A DNA stretch of 64,000 nt. It comes from Homarus americanus (Eukaryota; Arthropoda; Malacostraca; Decapoda; Nephropidae). Location of the stretch: NCBI RefSeq assembly GCF_018991925.1, contig NW_024735416.1, positions 1 through 64,000 on the forward strand, written 5' to 3'. Each line of letters starts with the position of its first letter. Position 1 is the stretch's first letter. Below are positions 11,201 through 21,900 of the stretch, piece after piece. A program made the translations under genes and the position numbers. Below the pieces are notes generated by a model that was not told the DNA's origin, searched no databases, and saw nothing but the letters and a program-made list of their open reading frames with translations.

Positions 11201-11840
11201 CATTAGGGTAAATTACAAGGCTATCTTGAGGCATTATTTTGAAAGTAGAACACTGTGGCAAAATGCAGGTTACAGCCATATGAGTTAGGTTGATGGAGAA
11301 TGAAGGATAAATTGTGTTTGCTCTTAATTTCAACCACCTTGCATTACTTCAGCTATGCCTTGTAGGCACTTCTGTGTAATCTCATTGTACATTCAAGACT
11401 CACACTGGTTCCTTGTAATACTCTGTTTAGTTTAAGATCATTGTCATTGGTACTCAAGGTGTTAAAGGTTTATATATTTATGAATTCCTGCTATTCCAAT
11501 TATTTGAAATGGGTCTCAGTTAAATCAGAATAGAAATTAATTTTTATGTTATTTGTAGGTCAAGTTCAGTGTGATGCATCCAGGTACACATGTACATGCT
11601 CACACTGGCCCCACCAACTGTCGCCTGCGTGCTCACCTGGGTCTAGTTGTGCCAGATGGCCTCCGCCTACGAGTTGGAAATGAATTTACCACTTGGCAAG
11701 AAGGTAAGATCTTCATATTTGATGACAGCTGGGAACATGAAGTTTGGCATGAAGGAGACTCACCTCGGCTCATTTTGATTGTGGACGTGTGGCATCCAGA
11801 GCTCACAGAACACGAGAGAAAAACGCTGGTACCTATATAA
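5042..11840 (+). CDS. ASPH: Aspartyl/asparaginyl beta-hydroxylase, C-terminal four exons (partial gene)
   Basis: Joined exons 5042-5209, 8161-8288, 9627-9858 and 11559-11840 give 270 codons including the stop, in frame across every junction (phases 0, 2, 0) with canonical GT/AG borders. The product is an ER type II membrane enzyme that hydroxylates Asp/Asn in EGF-like domains using Fe(II), 2-oxoglutarate and O2. Seen here: the end of the TPR region (DDGRFYFHLGDA), the linker with RSLYNV and WTPEQT, the ENLR..GDW segment, then the catalytic core with HPGTHVHAHTGPTNCRLR and FDDSWEHEVWH, the two His-containing segments of the iron site of this family, and a terminal VDVWHPEL. The signal anchor and most TPRs must lie left of the window. 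A Gypsy element occupies the intron before the first visible exon. Confidence 0.96.
5924..6908. mobile_element. Tigger/pogo-like TIR DNA transposon, non-autonomous
   Basis: 985 bp bounded by TA target duplications (5922-5923 and 6909-6910). The left end reads CAGCAAGTCCTCGCTTAACG and the right end, reversed, CAGTAAGTCCTCACTTAACG, so the TIRs match at 18 of 20 positions. The TA target, CAG terminus and sequence style are those of the pogo/Tigger branch of Tc1/mariner. The interior holds a decayed transposase N-terminus on the minus strand. Confidence 0.85.
6415..6594 (-). pseudogene. Relic of a pogo/Tigger transposase N-terminus (CENP-B-type HTH)
   Basis: A minus-strand ATG at 6594 starts a short Ser-rich lead. 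After a frameshift it continues with KRQHKTITLAMKMDALARFE, which resembles the first helix-turn-helix of CENP-B/jerky/Tigger transposases, then (in another frame) AAVLGLTPTMVRTIQ. Several frame breaks; no DDE domain remains. Confidence 0.65.
7490..7812. repeat. Three diverged ~92 bp tandem units ending in a long hairpin
   Basis: Units beginning GGAAAAA(A/T)...CCCTCATCCC...GGAATTTT start near 7507, 7601 and 7692, spaced about 92 bp. Each carries a GGTAACGGAAAAATTTT-like tail. The cluster ends in a near-perfect inverted repeat with 28 bp arms (7753-7780 and 7785-7812) built on CCAAAGCCGGAATT. The overlapping ORFs on both strands are products of this repeat. Confidence 0.7.
8161..8288 (+). CDS. 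ASPH: ASPH exon (linker before the catalytic domain)
   Basis: 128 bp, enters in phase 0 and leaves in phase 2. Bounded by TTTTCTTCAG and GTGTGTA. Encodes YDRAVAKGLFLGRYQRSLYN and the WTPEQT segment. Confidence 0.95.
8289..9626 (+). other. ASPH: ASPH intron
   Basis: AT-rich intron of about 1.3 kb. I see no gene, repeat array or recognisable element; the short ORFs look like chance. Confidence 0.8.
9627..9858 (+). CDS. ASPH: ASPH exon (start of the hydroxylase domain)
   Basis: 232 bp, completes the split Arg codon of the previous exon and leaves in phase 0. Bounded by TTTTTTACAG and GTATGC. Encodes LEENWEAIRDEG, ENLRDVGDWKQY and APRTCSLIENFP, all typical of the family. Confidence 0.95.
9859..11558 (+). 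other. ASPH: ASPH intron with a decayed LINE
   Basis: 1.7 kb intron. The first half carries a reverse-transcriptase relic (separate entry). The remainder is purine-rich on the plus strand and holds no recognisable gene. Confidence 0.75.
10170..10430 (+). mobile_element. Non-LTR reverse transcriptase relic
   Basis: In shifting frames the plus strand gives MCVAFIDVEVAYR (compare the FIDxEKAYDR motif of LINE RTs), then after stops RESQKMRTGS and VKVGLYLGC, which correspond to the conserved block before the next RT motif. Multiple stops and frameshifts make it an old dead copy. Confidence 0.55.
11559..11840 (+). CDS. ASPH: ASPH terminal exon (catalytic core and stop)
   Basis: 282 bp, 93 residues plus TAA. 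Preceded by TTATTTGTAG. Contains HTGPTNCRLRAHLGL and FDDSWEHEVWH, which carry the iron-binding histidines and the 2-oxoglutarate-binding arginine region, and ends VDVWHPELTEHERKTLVPI. Possible poly(A) signals AATAAA lie at 12307 and 12508. Confidence 0.96.
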   Translation, partial: VKFSVMHPGTHVHAHTGPTNCRLRAHLGLVVPDGLRLRVGNEFTTWQEGKIFIFDDSWEHEVWHEGDSPRLILIVDVWHPELTEHERKTLVPI

Positions 11841-14490
11841 ATAGTTTGTTTACTCTTTAGAATGAATACATCATTTCTCTGAAATTTTTTTAAGTCATTT
11901 AGTGAAATGAGTAATGGCCAGTAATGGTTTTATTCTAAAATTTGCTGTCTATGGACAGTAAACCTGCCATTTTTATATTTTAAATAACTAAACATATTAT
12001 CACTCCTTGCATGGGCCACTGTAATTAATGTTATGATTTCAGATTTCTTGTGGATTAGGTCATAGTTATATAACCCCCAAAAAGTAGTAAAGCAGTGCAA
12101 ATCGTTCTTTGGATATATGATCCGTCACTACTTTGTCTATTTTCAATATCTTTTAATGAGCCTGATACAAATATTCACCCTAGTTAATACCAACTAGCTA
12201 GCTATGTATTATAACTCCATTGAAGTTGAACCTTTGTTTTCTGTTGAGTGGGGTTTACCTCACTCAGCATTAAAGATCTAACATATTATTGAGCAACTAT
12301 TTTGAGAATAAAATATTCATAAAGTTTAATTTAACTAATAGGTATCCAAAATTTGAAAAGTGAAACATTGCATATACAAAATACGTGAAAATAAGGGAAA
12401 TTGACTCACAGAGACAAAGTACTTTGTAGTTTGTAGACCAGAGTTATATTTATCAACATTTGGCGATACCTGTAATTTAAAAATTATTCATAATTTTTTA
12501 TTTGATGAATAAAAGTCTCATGGCTCAGGTAGGCTTTTATACTCTTTCAAAATATAGAGTGGCTGGCTTTAGCCTACAAGCAATTGACCTTGTAATACTT
12601 AAATAAAAGTTATTTTAGCTTACAGGCATGTGACCTAGTAATACTGGAATGACTTGTTTTAGTTACAAGTGTCTGACTTTGTAATACAGGGTTTTAAATA
12701 TTTTTGTGTTACCTATTGATGGGTTGCAGCTTATTGGTGCTTATAATTAAATTTTATGCACAAATTTAATTTTCATTTGGTGCTTTTTAGTTAAATTTGA
12801 AGACAAAAATAAAGCAAATGATTGGTGCTCGAGTTTTTGAATGATGCACACTTCAGAGGTACTGACAGAGATATTTATTTATATGCTTCAGGAAATATGC
12901 AGTGCATAGTAATTAACAAGTACATGTTCAGTATTTCTATATTCCACATGCTCTGCTAGTCAGGACCAGGTAATGGTCATAGACTACTTCCTAGTGTGCC
13001 TTACCACTGCTCAATATTCAGGAGTCAGTGGCCACGAGAGTTTTTGACTTTCACATAAATTTTATTGGTTTAGTTATTTCCTTGTATTAACTAAAAGTGG
13101 TGTCATCTTAAATAACTCTGAGGAACTGGAAGTGTTTTTTCTTGTATAAATGAGTTTTGAATGTGTGCAATTTTGTTCATCTGCTTGTGTGTGTGATCAT
13201 GATATGTCTAAGTGGTGCACATAGCTACATATGAAATAATCTTTTATTTCCACTTATAGAATATAAAGATTCGTGGCCACTGTACTACACAGAAATGTTA
13301 ACTAATGTACGAAAGGCTTGATCAAAAGAGAGAACCCTTGAGAAAGTTTGAATGGTACCAGTGTTTAATTTTTTTACATGCATCTCATTATTTATTGAAA
13401 TTACTGTATGCTACTCTTTTAAACAAGCCTTTCAGATGTTAATATCTTACCATCATTGAAACTGCTAATCATGCAAGATAGTCATAATTATGGTTTGTCA
13501 GCATTAAAAAATGTTAGATTAAGGGAAGAAAGTTTGTAAACTCGTACAAATATTTAAAGAAAATCAAGATCGCAATTATATATGGCTGGAAAAGTTTGTG
13601 CAATGTGATTTTTTATATACCATTATTCTACGTTATCGACTTCAGTGCTGGATGATCAGCGGCTATTCAATTTTCTCAAGATTAATAGATACAAATTAAT
13701 AGAGTCTGGTGGAAAGATGGCTTAAGGTAATATTTTGTAGTGTTGTACCTATCCTGCATAATGAGAGCTATATATCCTGCATAAGGGATAATGGGTATTG
13801 TATTATTTTCCTCCTATTTTAAGAAGCCTGCTAGGATGGTTTTGTTCTGTGTACAAGGACATTTTTTATGGATGGTTCCTTTTTTGCTAAATAAAGGGAT
13901 ATTGTTATATATTATATTTATTACCCCTAAGAAAGAAAGCTTCCGTGCATTAAAATTAGTGTAATTATCACAAACCCCGGTGGAAATGTAACATCCAATG
14001 GAAAACGGGTTATATTAGTTTGCAGCAGTTACAAATGTTAGGCAAAATAATAATGTTAGTGCCACAACAGATGTATTATTGATTACTTATTATTTACAAG
14101 CCTCCTTTAAATAGCAATTAGGAACTTTTGGAATTTTAGTTACACATACTTTTCCGTATATTCAGAAACATGGCCTTTCCTTCTTTCCACGAAAGGGAAC
14201 TAGGTTACATTTCACCCAAGTTAAATACAGTACCACAATTATTTATATTCATTTGCTTACGTTCATTATATATTGGTGATGAATGGTATCGGGTATCACA
14301 CACATTATAAATTATCATAAAATTTATTGGTATGTGCAGTATTGGTATGTTATGAAGGCTGCTTTAGTTACAAAAACACGTGTATTAATAACTTAACTAT
14401 TGGTACCAAATAATATTAATTTTGATATATTTATAAAAGAATTTAATAACTTACTGGTACAATACTTAAATCACTTTACTTCTTGATATT
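11841..14490 (+). other. ASPH 3' UTR and intergenic AT-rich DNA
   Basis: Begins with the probable ASPH 3' UTR; AATAAA occurs at 12307 and 12508. Beyond about 12.6 kb I see no coding frame and no clear repeat. Confidence 0.6.
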
Positions 14491-14888
14491 TGCAGTAAAA
14501 CTCCCATAATTTGAAATAATGGGGGCTCTGGCCCTTTTGAATTGGGAGATTTTACGAAATACAGTATGGGGGACACCTCTTCCCGAGGGAAAAACAAATG
14601 TTTCTAAGTACAGTACCTTTTGAGGTGCTTGGTCCAGGGCTATCAGATATAATGGCTCAAACACTGGGCAATGATGGAAAAACAAGTGGAAAAAGCTTGT
14701 GCAATAGACCATAGATGTGTACTCCACAACTGACCAAAGTGAACTGACCAACACACGTGATGTGTATAGTACTAGTTTACACTCGAGATGGGCCGGACAG
14801 TCATATCCCATGGTGACACCTGTGTCATACATATTCGCAAATGTCTCTCATAATCCGAAATTATACCAAATATGAAAATTATGATATA

Positions 14889-15194
14889 CAGTCTCTCCTC
14901 GACTTACGACAACCCGGACATACGACGGCCATGGTCGTATAAAATATTTTTCGCGTTACGTATTTTCGAGTCCTGACGTTAGTGATCGTGCTGTGTACTG
15001 ACAAAATTTTTGTTTGTAATTCCCTTTAAAATGGCTGGCAAGCGTAAAAGTGAGAGCTCTCGTGGTGCTGAGAAGTAAAAGAGACACCCATTTTAGAATT
15101 TCTATGTATTATTTTCGCCTTTTTGACTTACGACCAATTCGACTTACGACCTGGTCGTGGGGACGGAAGTCCATCGTAAGTCGAGGAGAGACTG
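14889..15194. mobile_element. TA-flanked MITE with perfect TIRs, Tigger-like
   Basis: 306 bp. Both ends read CAGTCTCTCCTCGACTTACG inward, and TA flanks both sides (14887-14888, 15195-15196). Inside, ATGGCTGGCAAGCGTAAAAG encodes MAGKRKSESSRGAEK, similar in style to the start of jerky/Tigger transposases, before a stop. Confidence 0.85.
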
Positions 15195-15211
15195 TATATT
15201 GTATAGTAATA

Positions 15212-15523
15212 CAGACACTCCCTGGTTTACAGAAATTCGAGGATACAGAATACCTCCCATAAGTCCCATTATAAAATTTTGTGGGCTACGTAAGAGTTTC
15301 TGTTACGTAATGTAACTAGTACAGCATAACAACACTATTTGCGGAGGATTATGCTTAAGGCGGCTGAGTGCATCCCCTTGTGAGATGCCATCTGTGATTC
15401 AGTACAGAGTACAGTACCCTATACATGTTTACCTTATGGAAGGGTCCTTTTCGGTTTAAAGAAAATTCGGCTTACAGATAGGGTCCAGGAACGGAACCTT
15501 TCCGTAAACCAAGGAGTAGAGTG
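15212..15523. mobile_element. TA-flanked MITE
   Basis: 312 bp between TA at 15210-15211 and 15524-15525. Left end CAGACACTCCCTGGTTTACAG; the right end reversed reads CACTCTACTCCTTGGTTTACGG, an imperfect TIR. It lies only 17 bp from the preceding MITE. Confidence 0.7.
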
Positions 15524-15680
15524 TATTTTAATATGTCGCTCCTACTGTATTTCAAAATTTTAACAAATACTGTACTGTTTTACAAAATTTTTACAGTAAT
15601 ATAAATTTCATAACGGCAAAACGTTACAAATTATGAGTGATTTTGAATTTGAGGGGTAAGAATTATAGAGTTTTACTGCA

Positions 15681-16369
15681 TAGACAAATTTAAATCCTGT
15701 ACTGTTAATCAATTTGATATTTGTCCTAAAATTCCATTTTGAAATTCTTTTTATAACTGATTTTGTGCTTTATCTATTACTTACTTGTCATCACCCATTC
15801 CTTGTGTCATTGTTCCTTGAAGTTTGTTCCAGATTTGCACAATTCTGTCTTTAGTGTCTAGTTGTAGCTTCAGTTATGTAACTTGCAGTGATGCTATTAC
15901 TTGAGGTTGAAGATATATAACTAATCATTCAACTAATTAATGTAGTCCTGGAGATCTTGAATAGTTTTTCAACATCCTTGATCCAACACAGCATTAGCAT
16001 AATTTGTGCTTACGATAGTGCAGTAAAATTCACAAATCTTGTGCTGGTCAGTAACATTTCATGATTGCCATCTACATGTGTACAGTACTTCTCTTCTATA
16101 AAAATCCATTACTCTTTCATTTTAATCCAGGGCTTGAGAGAGAGGCAATAATACAGCCTCCATGTTGTCATTGGCTGGGCAAACTACCTCCATCTTGAAT
16201 TCTGCAAATAAAAATTCAGTCTTAATTACAGTTATTCGAAGAGGTTTTCATGTCAATGAACACAGTGAATACAGTACTGTATAAATTAAGATTTTATATC
16301 CATCTGAAATTCTTTCTTGTGGAAATTATCTGTGCATACAATATCTTGAAATTTGCTTCCTGACAATGG
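15681..16369. other. Intergenic, nothing recognised
   Basis: AT-rich sequence without a convincing frame, array or TIR element. Confidence 0.6.
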
Positions 16370-16675
16370 TGAGATGGATGTGTAATATGACAGAGAGGTT
16401 GGAAACCCTGTTCAGAGCTAAGAGGGCAGCTGGGTATTGAGAACATTAGCAAGATTTTGAGCAGAGGCAAGTCGAGTTGGTTCGGGCATGTGGAGAGAAT
16501 GAAGGAGACCAACTGTATCAAAAGATGCCCAAGTTTGAATGTGAAGAGGAGGAAAGCTAGGGATAGACCATGAATGACATGGGGAAAGGTTATGAGAAAT
16601 GATCTCAGAGATAAAAACCTGATGAGAGAGGCTGCAAGAGAGAATGCAGTTTGGAGAGCTGCTTGTCATGAGTAA
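16370..16675 (+). mobile_element. LINE relic: C-terminal end of a non-LTR reverse transcriptase
   Basis: In shifted frames the plus strand yields the pattern W-x-GHVERM, CIKRC, RRKARDRP, MTWGKVMRNDL and AARENAVWRAACH. This is the familiar tail of many LINE polyproteins (GHVxRM...RGRP..TW...V..DL...A.DR..WR). Several stops; non-functional. Confidence 0.65.
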
Positions 16676-17810
16676 CCCCTCTGATTTATGCACCTTAAAT
16701 ACTATTTCAGCCTCAGGGGATGAGTTGCAAAATAGGAATTTAACATTACTAGTTTTCATGAACCAAGGTTACAATAGAATTGCTTCGAACGAAATATGAA
16801 ACACTGTAATCCAACATTACACTCATTTGCAAATATAAATATAATAATTACATGTGTATTATGATGCCATATCCAATTACAAAGACATAAGGTTTTAGTG
16901 CATTTTGATATTATTTCTACTGCAATTGATGAGGTAACATTTATAAATATAAAGTATCATCACATGATTCGTGCTGGCAACAGAACATTATCTGATACAC
17001 ACTATTAGACGATGTTGTCAAGTCCTCCCATTGGATTGACAGTCACTAAGGAGACATCACAGGCAACACGAGGCAGTATCATCCCCCTTCATAACATAGG
17101 CCTAAGCAATGAGGTAAACATTATGCTAATTATATATAGCTACTGTTATTCGGAGAGTGACATTTCTCCATGTCTGTTGGTGTATGCTGTGTTTTCCAAT
17201 GAGTCTCAGGTAGTAGTGATGATCATGGATTTCCAGCAGAAAACGCCCATTATTTGACTGCCGTTGATATATTTTCACTACACTAATATCCTTATATTAT
17301 TCTACTAAAGATGAATCATGGTGATTCACCATAATTACAACAAATGCCAGAAATAATAACTGGCAACCTTACATACAGTATATATTAGGAAGGCAGCCCT
17401 ACCAACATATTGTAATGCAGGAATCACAATTTGTGATCAGAAATATTTGTCTATTGTGACATACTGTATCAACGAGAAAAGGGCCCGATACTTTTTTGGT
17501 TGTGTAAAAGAGTTCTATAAATGTGCTTAACTCTCCTCGTGCAGAAAATAAAAATGTAATATAGAGTAAACACAGTAACTATTGACTGCATATGGTTCAT
17601 TCAATAAAATTTACAGTACTGTATTAAATTGCTATTAGTACTATATGCATGACAACCTGGTACAAGACATTCAAAAGAGGGACTTTGCCTGATGCTAGGA
17701 TTGTAACTCCGTCTTACTACAGAAACATATCTTTACCTACACAGTAATTTTCGGCCTCTTTAGGAATATATCCCCCGGTACAGTGAGAGCAACTTGTACT
17801 CGGCTATGTA
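16676..17810. other. Intergenic, nothing recognised
   Basis: AT-rich, with several TACAGTACTGTA-type palindromes (for example near 17610) but no gene or element I can name. Confidence 0.6.
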
Positions 17811-18413
17811 TGGGGTCCCCCAAATTCGCTGGGGTTAGGTTCTAAAAATGGCCGCGAATCGCCAAATCCGTGAATAACATTTGCAAATGTATATTCCCTC
17901 TATGTGTTTTCCCTTAGGACAATTATTTCTTTTACTTGTAGTATTGTATATGTTTGTGTGTGTGTGTGTAGACACACATACATACTGTACACACAAAACA
18001 CTTTCAAATAAATAATAATTGTTAATTGCTCTCAAATAATCAGAAACAAATTTATTAAAAGTGTGACAGTCTACCCTCAAGTCCGTGCTCTATTACAGTA
18101 CTGTACTTTGTTACTAGAGCACCGACTTGAGAGTAGACTGTCACATTTATAATAAATTTGTTTCTGATTATTTGTGAAAGGATTTTCCAATTACAGTATT
18201 ATTTATTTGTACAGTATGTGTGTGTGTGTGTGTGTGTCTACACTCGCACACATATATATACAATACAGGTAAAGGAAATTACTGTCTAGAACAAATGGCT
18301 CCCTGTCCCAGCTGCGAAAATGCAGGCAACTTTAAAACTACCCACAGCCATTCTTGGGTACATCCAGGGTGTCATCCGCGAAGTAAAAATATGCGAACTT
18401 TGGGAGCCCCCTG
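17811..18413. mobile_element. Foldback MITE just downstream of gene A
   Basis: 603 bp between TA dinucleotides (17809-17810, 18414-18415). The left end TGGGGTCCCCCAAATTCGC matches the reversed right end CAGGGGGCTCCCAAAGTTCGC. Much of the interior is itself palindromic: a left arm around 18031-18090 pairs with a right arm around 18115-18175 (shared blocks include CAAATAATCAGAAACAAATT and GTGACAGTCTAC), and (GT)n/(CA)n tracts mirror each other outside them. Confidence 0.75.
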
Positions 18414-18639
18414 TATAAGGTAATGTGTAGTTTGCTAGGTGAATGGAAGCATAAGCAACATCAAGTATTAAATAGTCATTCAAAAAGAACATAGGCAACA
18501 AGTAGATCAGTAGATGTGCATACTATTGTAATACTGTATTAGCAAGAAGACTGGGAATTTCACTGAACACAAAACTAGAAAATATTCAATTGCATTTCAT
18601 TCCAAAGAATACTGTAATGTGCAGTGAGCCACTTAGCAA

Positions 18640-18948
18640 TTACATGGAGCAGCTGGGTTCTGTTCCTTCATAGAGAGGGTTTGACATGCCTTCTCCAGGA
18701 CCTTCTGTCAATGTGTTGACCTCTGGATTATTTGATACATTTTCCTTTGAAGATCTTAGGCCATTAAGAAAGTAGAAGGAGTTGCCTCTTCTATACTCGC
18801 ATTTCTGTTGATATTGACTTCGCCACTGATACACACAACCAATTATAATGGGCAGAAGCAGGAGCAGCAGAACAGTCAGCAGTACCCAGGTGGCTGTGCT
18901 GGTCACCTCCTCAGTTAGTGGTTGTGATGGACTCACTACCATGAATAC
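18640..18948 (-). CDS. Gene A exon 7 (TM helix, tail, stop)
   Basis: 309 bp including TAA. Acceptor TTTTTTCATCAG. Starts VFMVVSPSQPL (B: LFLIINPTHPV), then STATWVLLTVLLLLLLPIII, a basic flank, FYFLNGLRSSKENV (B: PIILNGRKSSQENL) and SNPLYEGTEPSCSM. The NPLY motif is absent from B, which has NPMSG at that place. Confidence 0.92.
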   Translation of the reverse strand, partial: VFMVVSPSQPLTEEVTSTATWVLLTVLLLLLLPIIIGCVYQWRSQYQQKCEYRRGNSFYFLNGLRSSKENVSNNPEVNTLTEGPGEGMSNPLYEGTEPSCSM

Positions 18949-21900
18949 CTGATGAAAAAATATATATTTACTTTTGTCAACTTATTGGCTATTCCTTTAA
19001 TGTGTCTTTTTATGCACAGTACAAGTATTATCAGAACGGTATAAGGAGTGAAAATGTAAATAATGGTTTGAGTATACTTCTGTATGGTGTTGTAGATAAA
19101 TTTAACTCATGTATAATATTAAAAAAATAAAAACAGTACAATACAGTGCTGCATGTGATACTTTGTATGCCACTAGAAATAGGGTTTTTATTTTTAAGAA
19201 AAAGAAAGGGTGGCTGGCTAGGCCATTGCTCCTGAACAGTTTCCGATACCATGTTAACCATACAGTATTTGGTTTAATGAAATATGATGAAATTAGTTCT
19301 GGATGGTAGCTGTACCCACTATGCCTTTCTCAAGTCTCTTTAATTACCAATACACTTCTAATGCAAGACCTTTCTGATAAAATATGCAGTACAGTACATG
19401 ACTTCTGTACATTAATTAGTTACCTGAAAAAGATATACATACAGAGCTTGGCTTTATAGGTACAGTACAGAATAGTTTATGAAAAGGTGTAGTGTCCAGC
19501 AGCAAATAAAGCATTGATACAGATAGAACAAATATAAATGCACGTGTTTTACAAGTACTATATGTCATCAAATAATTAGAAGGTATACAAAATTCATGAA
19601 GGTGAACAACACCTGTGTTTAACTGGTACTGACCTGTGGGTTGCCACATGACACATGAAAAGGGATGGCAGAGGAGTTGTTTGGTACAACTGGTAAGGTG
19701 TCAAGGTGTACAGTGTTCTTCTCCAGGGAGGTGAGTTCGTGGCACATAAGACCCTCCAGGGCATGCAGGTCCACAGAGATAGCTATGTTATCTTCAAACT
19801 TTAACTCCTTCTTCACATCAACCTGATCAATCATGGAACAAATGCAGTTATTTTATCATTATGTATATATACAGTACATGTTTACTGGTAGTAACAATAC
19901 TTTGATTTTTTTCTCACAATGAAATTAGCATTAATTGTGGTTTAAATTAATATCAATCATCAGTACTGACAGACTTTCAGGTACCGGTATTTATAGCTGG
20001 TAAAACACTTTTTTATTATAATTATAGTGAGGTAATAACACTGATCTCAGGAGCATGACATAAGAACATGAGAATGGAGGAAACAGCAGCAGGCCTATTG
20101 GCCCATACTGGGCAGTCCCGTTTACACCCAACCCCTATCACTCATATATCAGTCCAACCTATGTTTGAAGCTGCCCAGCGAGTTATGAGTTAATGATGTT
20201 TGGTAACTTGTTCCACTCATCCACTACTCTATTTCCAAACCAGTGTTTACCTATCTTGTGCCTAAATCTAAATTTGTCTAATTTAAAACCATTGCTACGA
20301 GTTCGCTCCTGGTTGGACAGTGTAAGTGCCTCTGTTATATCACCTTTGTTTAGCCCTGATTTCCATTTATAAACCTCAATCATTTCGCTCCTCACTCTAT
20401 ATCTCTCAAGGGAGTGCAAATTCATATGCTTTAATCTGTCCCTATACTCAAGGTTCCTAATGCTCGGGATTAACCTTGGCATTCCTCTGTATTCTTTCTA
20501 GGGATTCGATATCCATTCTGTAGTACGGTGACCAAAACCGAACTACATAATTGAAGTGAGATCTCACAAGTGCAAGATATAGTTTTAGGATAACCTTGCT
20601 AGTCTTGTAACCAACACTCATTTGCATGAATCAAAGTACTTTTTTAGCCTTGTTTCAAGCAAAAACACATTGTTGTCTTGATTTAAGATCCCTACAGTAC
20701 TTATCATTACCCCTGATTCTTTCAGTCGGATTTCTCTATATCAATGTTGTTTGTCTGATATCTGGTTTCTCTGTTTACATCCCCTAAGCTAAGTACTTCC
20801 TCTCATTACAGGTGTCCCCAACTTCATGTAACTTCACTTAATGTGATTTTGTTATGATGCAAAGACCCTATTTCTACCACTTTCTTAGCGTGTAAGAAAA
20901 ATTTGCAATTATTTGACTTGCCGAGTTGGATATGTGAAGTTTATGCAACCAGTGTAGGTGCACGTAGATTTCACTATGTAGTTTGGGGGATTGAGGCCTT
21001 ATGGGAGTGGGTAGTCTTGCAAGGCAGCCCACGTCTTCCCTCAGTGTCATGTTGTCCACTGCTGTGTGGGGACCTATGCCACTCATCTCATATTATAGTG
21101 CATGGATCTGCCATTACTGTTGAATAGTGCAATGTTGTCTAAGTGACCTAATGCAGTGGTTCTTAACCTGGGCCAGGGGAGTGACCCTCTGTTCATCGCA
21201 TCTGACTCAATTTTCATTCCCAATTATTCACATACACTTACAGGTATGTACACAGAACAATACTGTAACTAGATTTTAATCTTTGGGGTTCAGGGGTTGA
21301 AACTCCACAAAGGTTACAAAATGCTGTTCTAACCAACAAATGAAAACTCAGTGATGCACTCTACATCTCTTTTGGTAAAGATAATGGCAACAATAATATA
21401 TCCCCAATTCATAAAATGGAAATACTCAAAATGGGGATTGAGTATCAGATTCAGAGGACAATGGCAGACACCAATGGTGTCTGTATTAGGAGTAAGGCCC
21501 TAAAGATTACAAGCATTTTGTTTAATTTGTTTTAGTGTTTTTAATACATAGTTAGAATTTTTTATTTCATTAGGGTTTTTTCTCAAGCGATGGGGTGATT
21601 AACTGCTTGTATGAACCCCTATTTTCTCATGAGACACTGTACAAAGCCAGTGTAAGATTTAGGGATGCCAACTTTTTGCTCATACCTTATACACAGTGAA
21701 CAATTTTTTGTTTTTGTTTTTTATGGAATCACTTACATGTGAAGTTGATACCGGTATTAAGAAAAAAATGTCTCCCCTAAATAAATTGTTAAACAATGTA
21801 TTGTTTTAGTTACCTAATCATTGTATGGAGGAAAGTCAAATACTGTAGATTATTGTATATATATGGTTACAAGGCCACCACAAGCCATTTATTAATTTAG

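Larger units (their letters stand above)
14491..15680. mobile_element. TIR element interrupted by two nested MITEs
   Basis: The left end TGCAGTAAAACTC (14491) is repeated inverted as GAGTTTTACTGCA ending at 15680, and related AT-rich sequence follows inside both ends. Two complete TA-flanked elements lie within it (14889-15194 and 15212-15523). A target duplication for the outer element is not obvious. The 118-codon minus ORF at 14476-14832 lies mostly in it and shows no recognisable domain. Confidence 0.6.
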
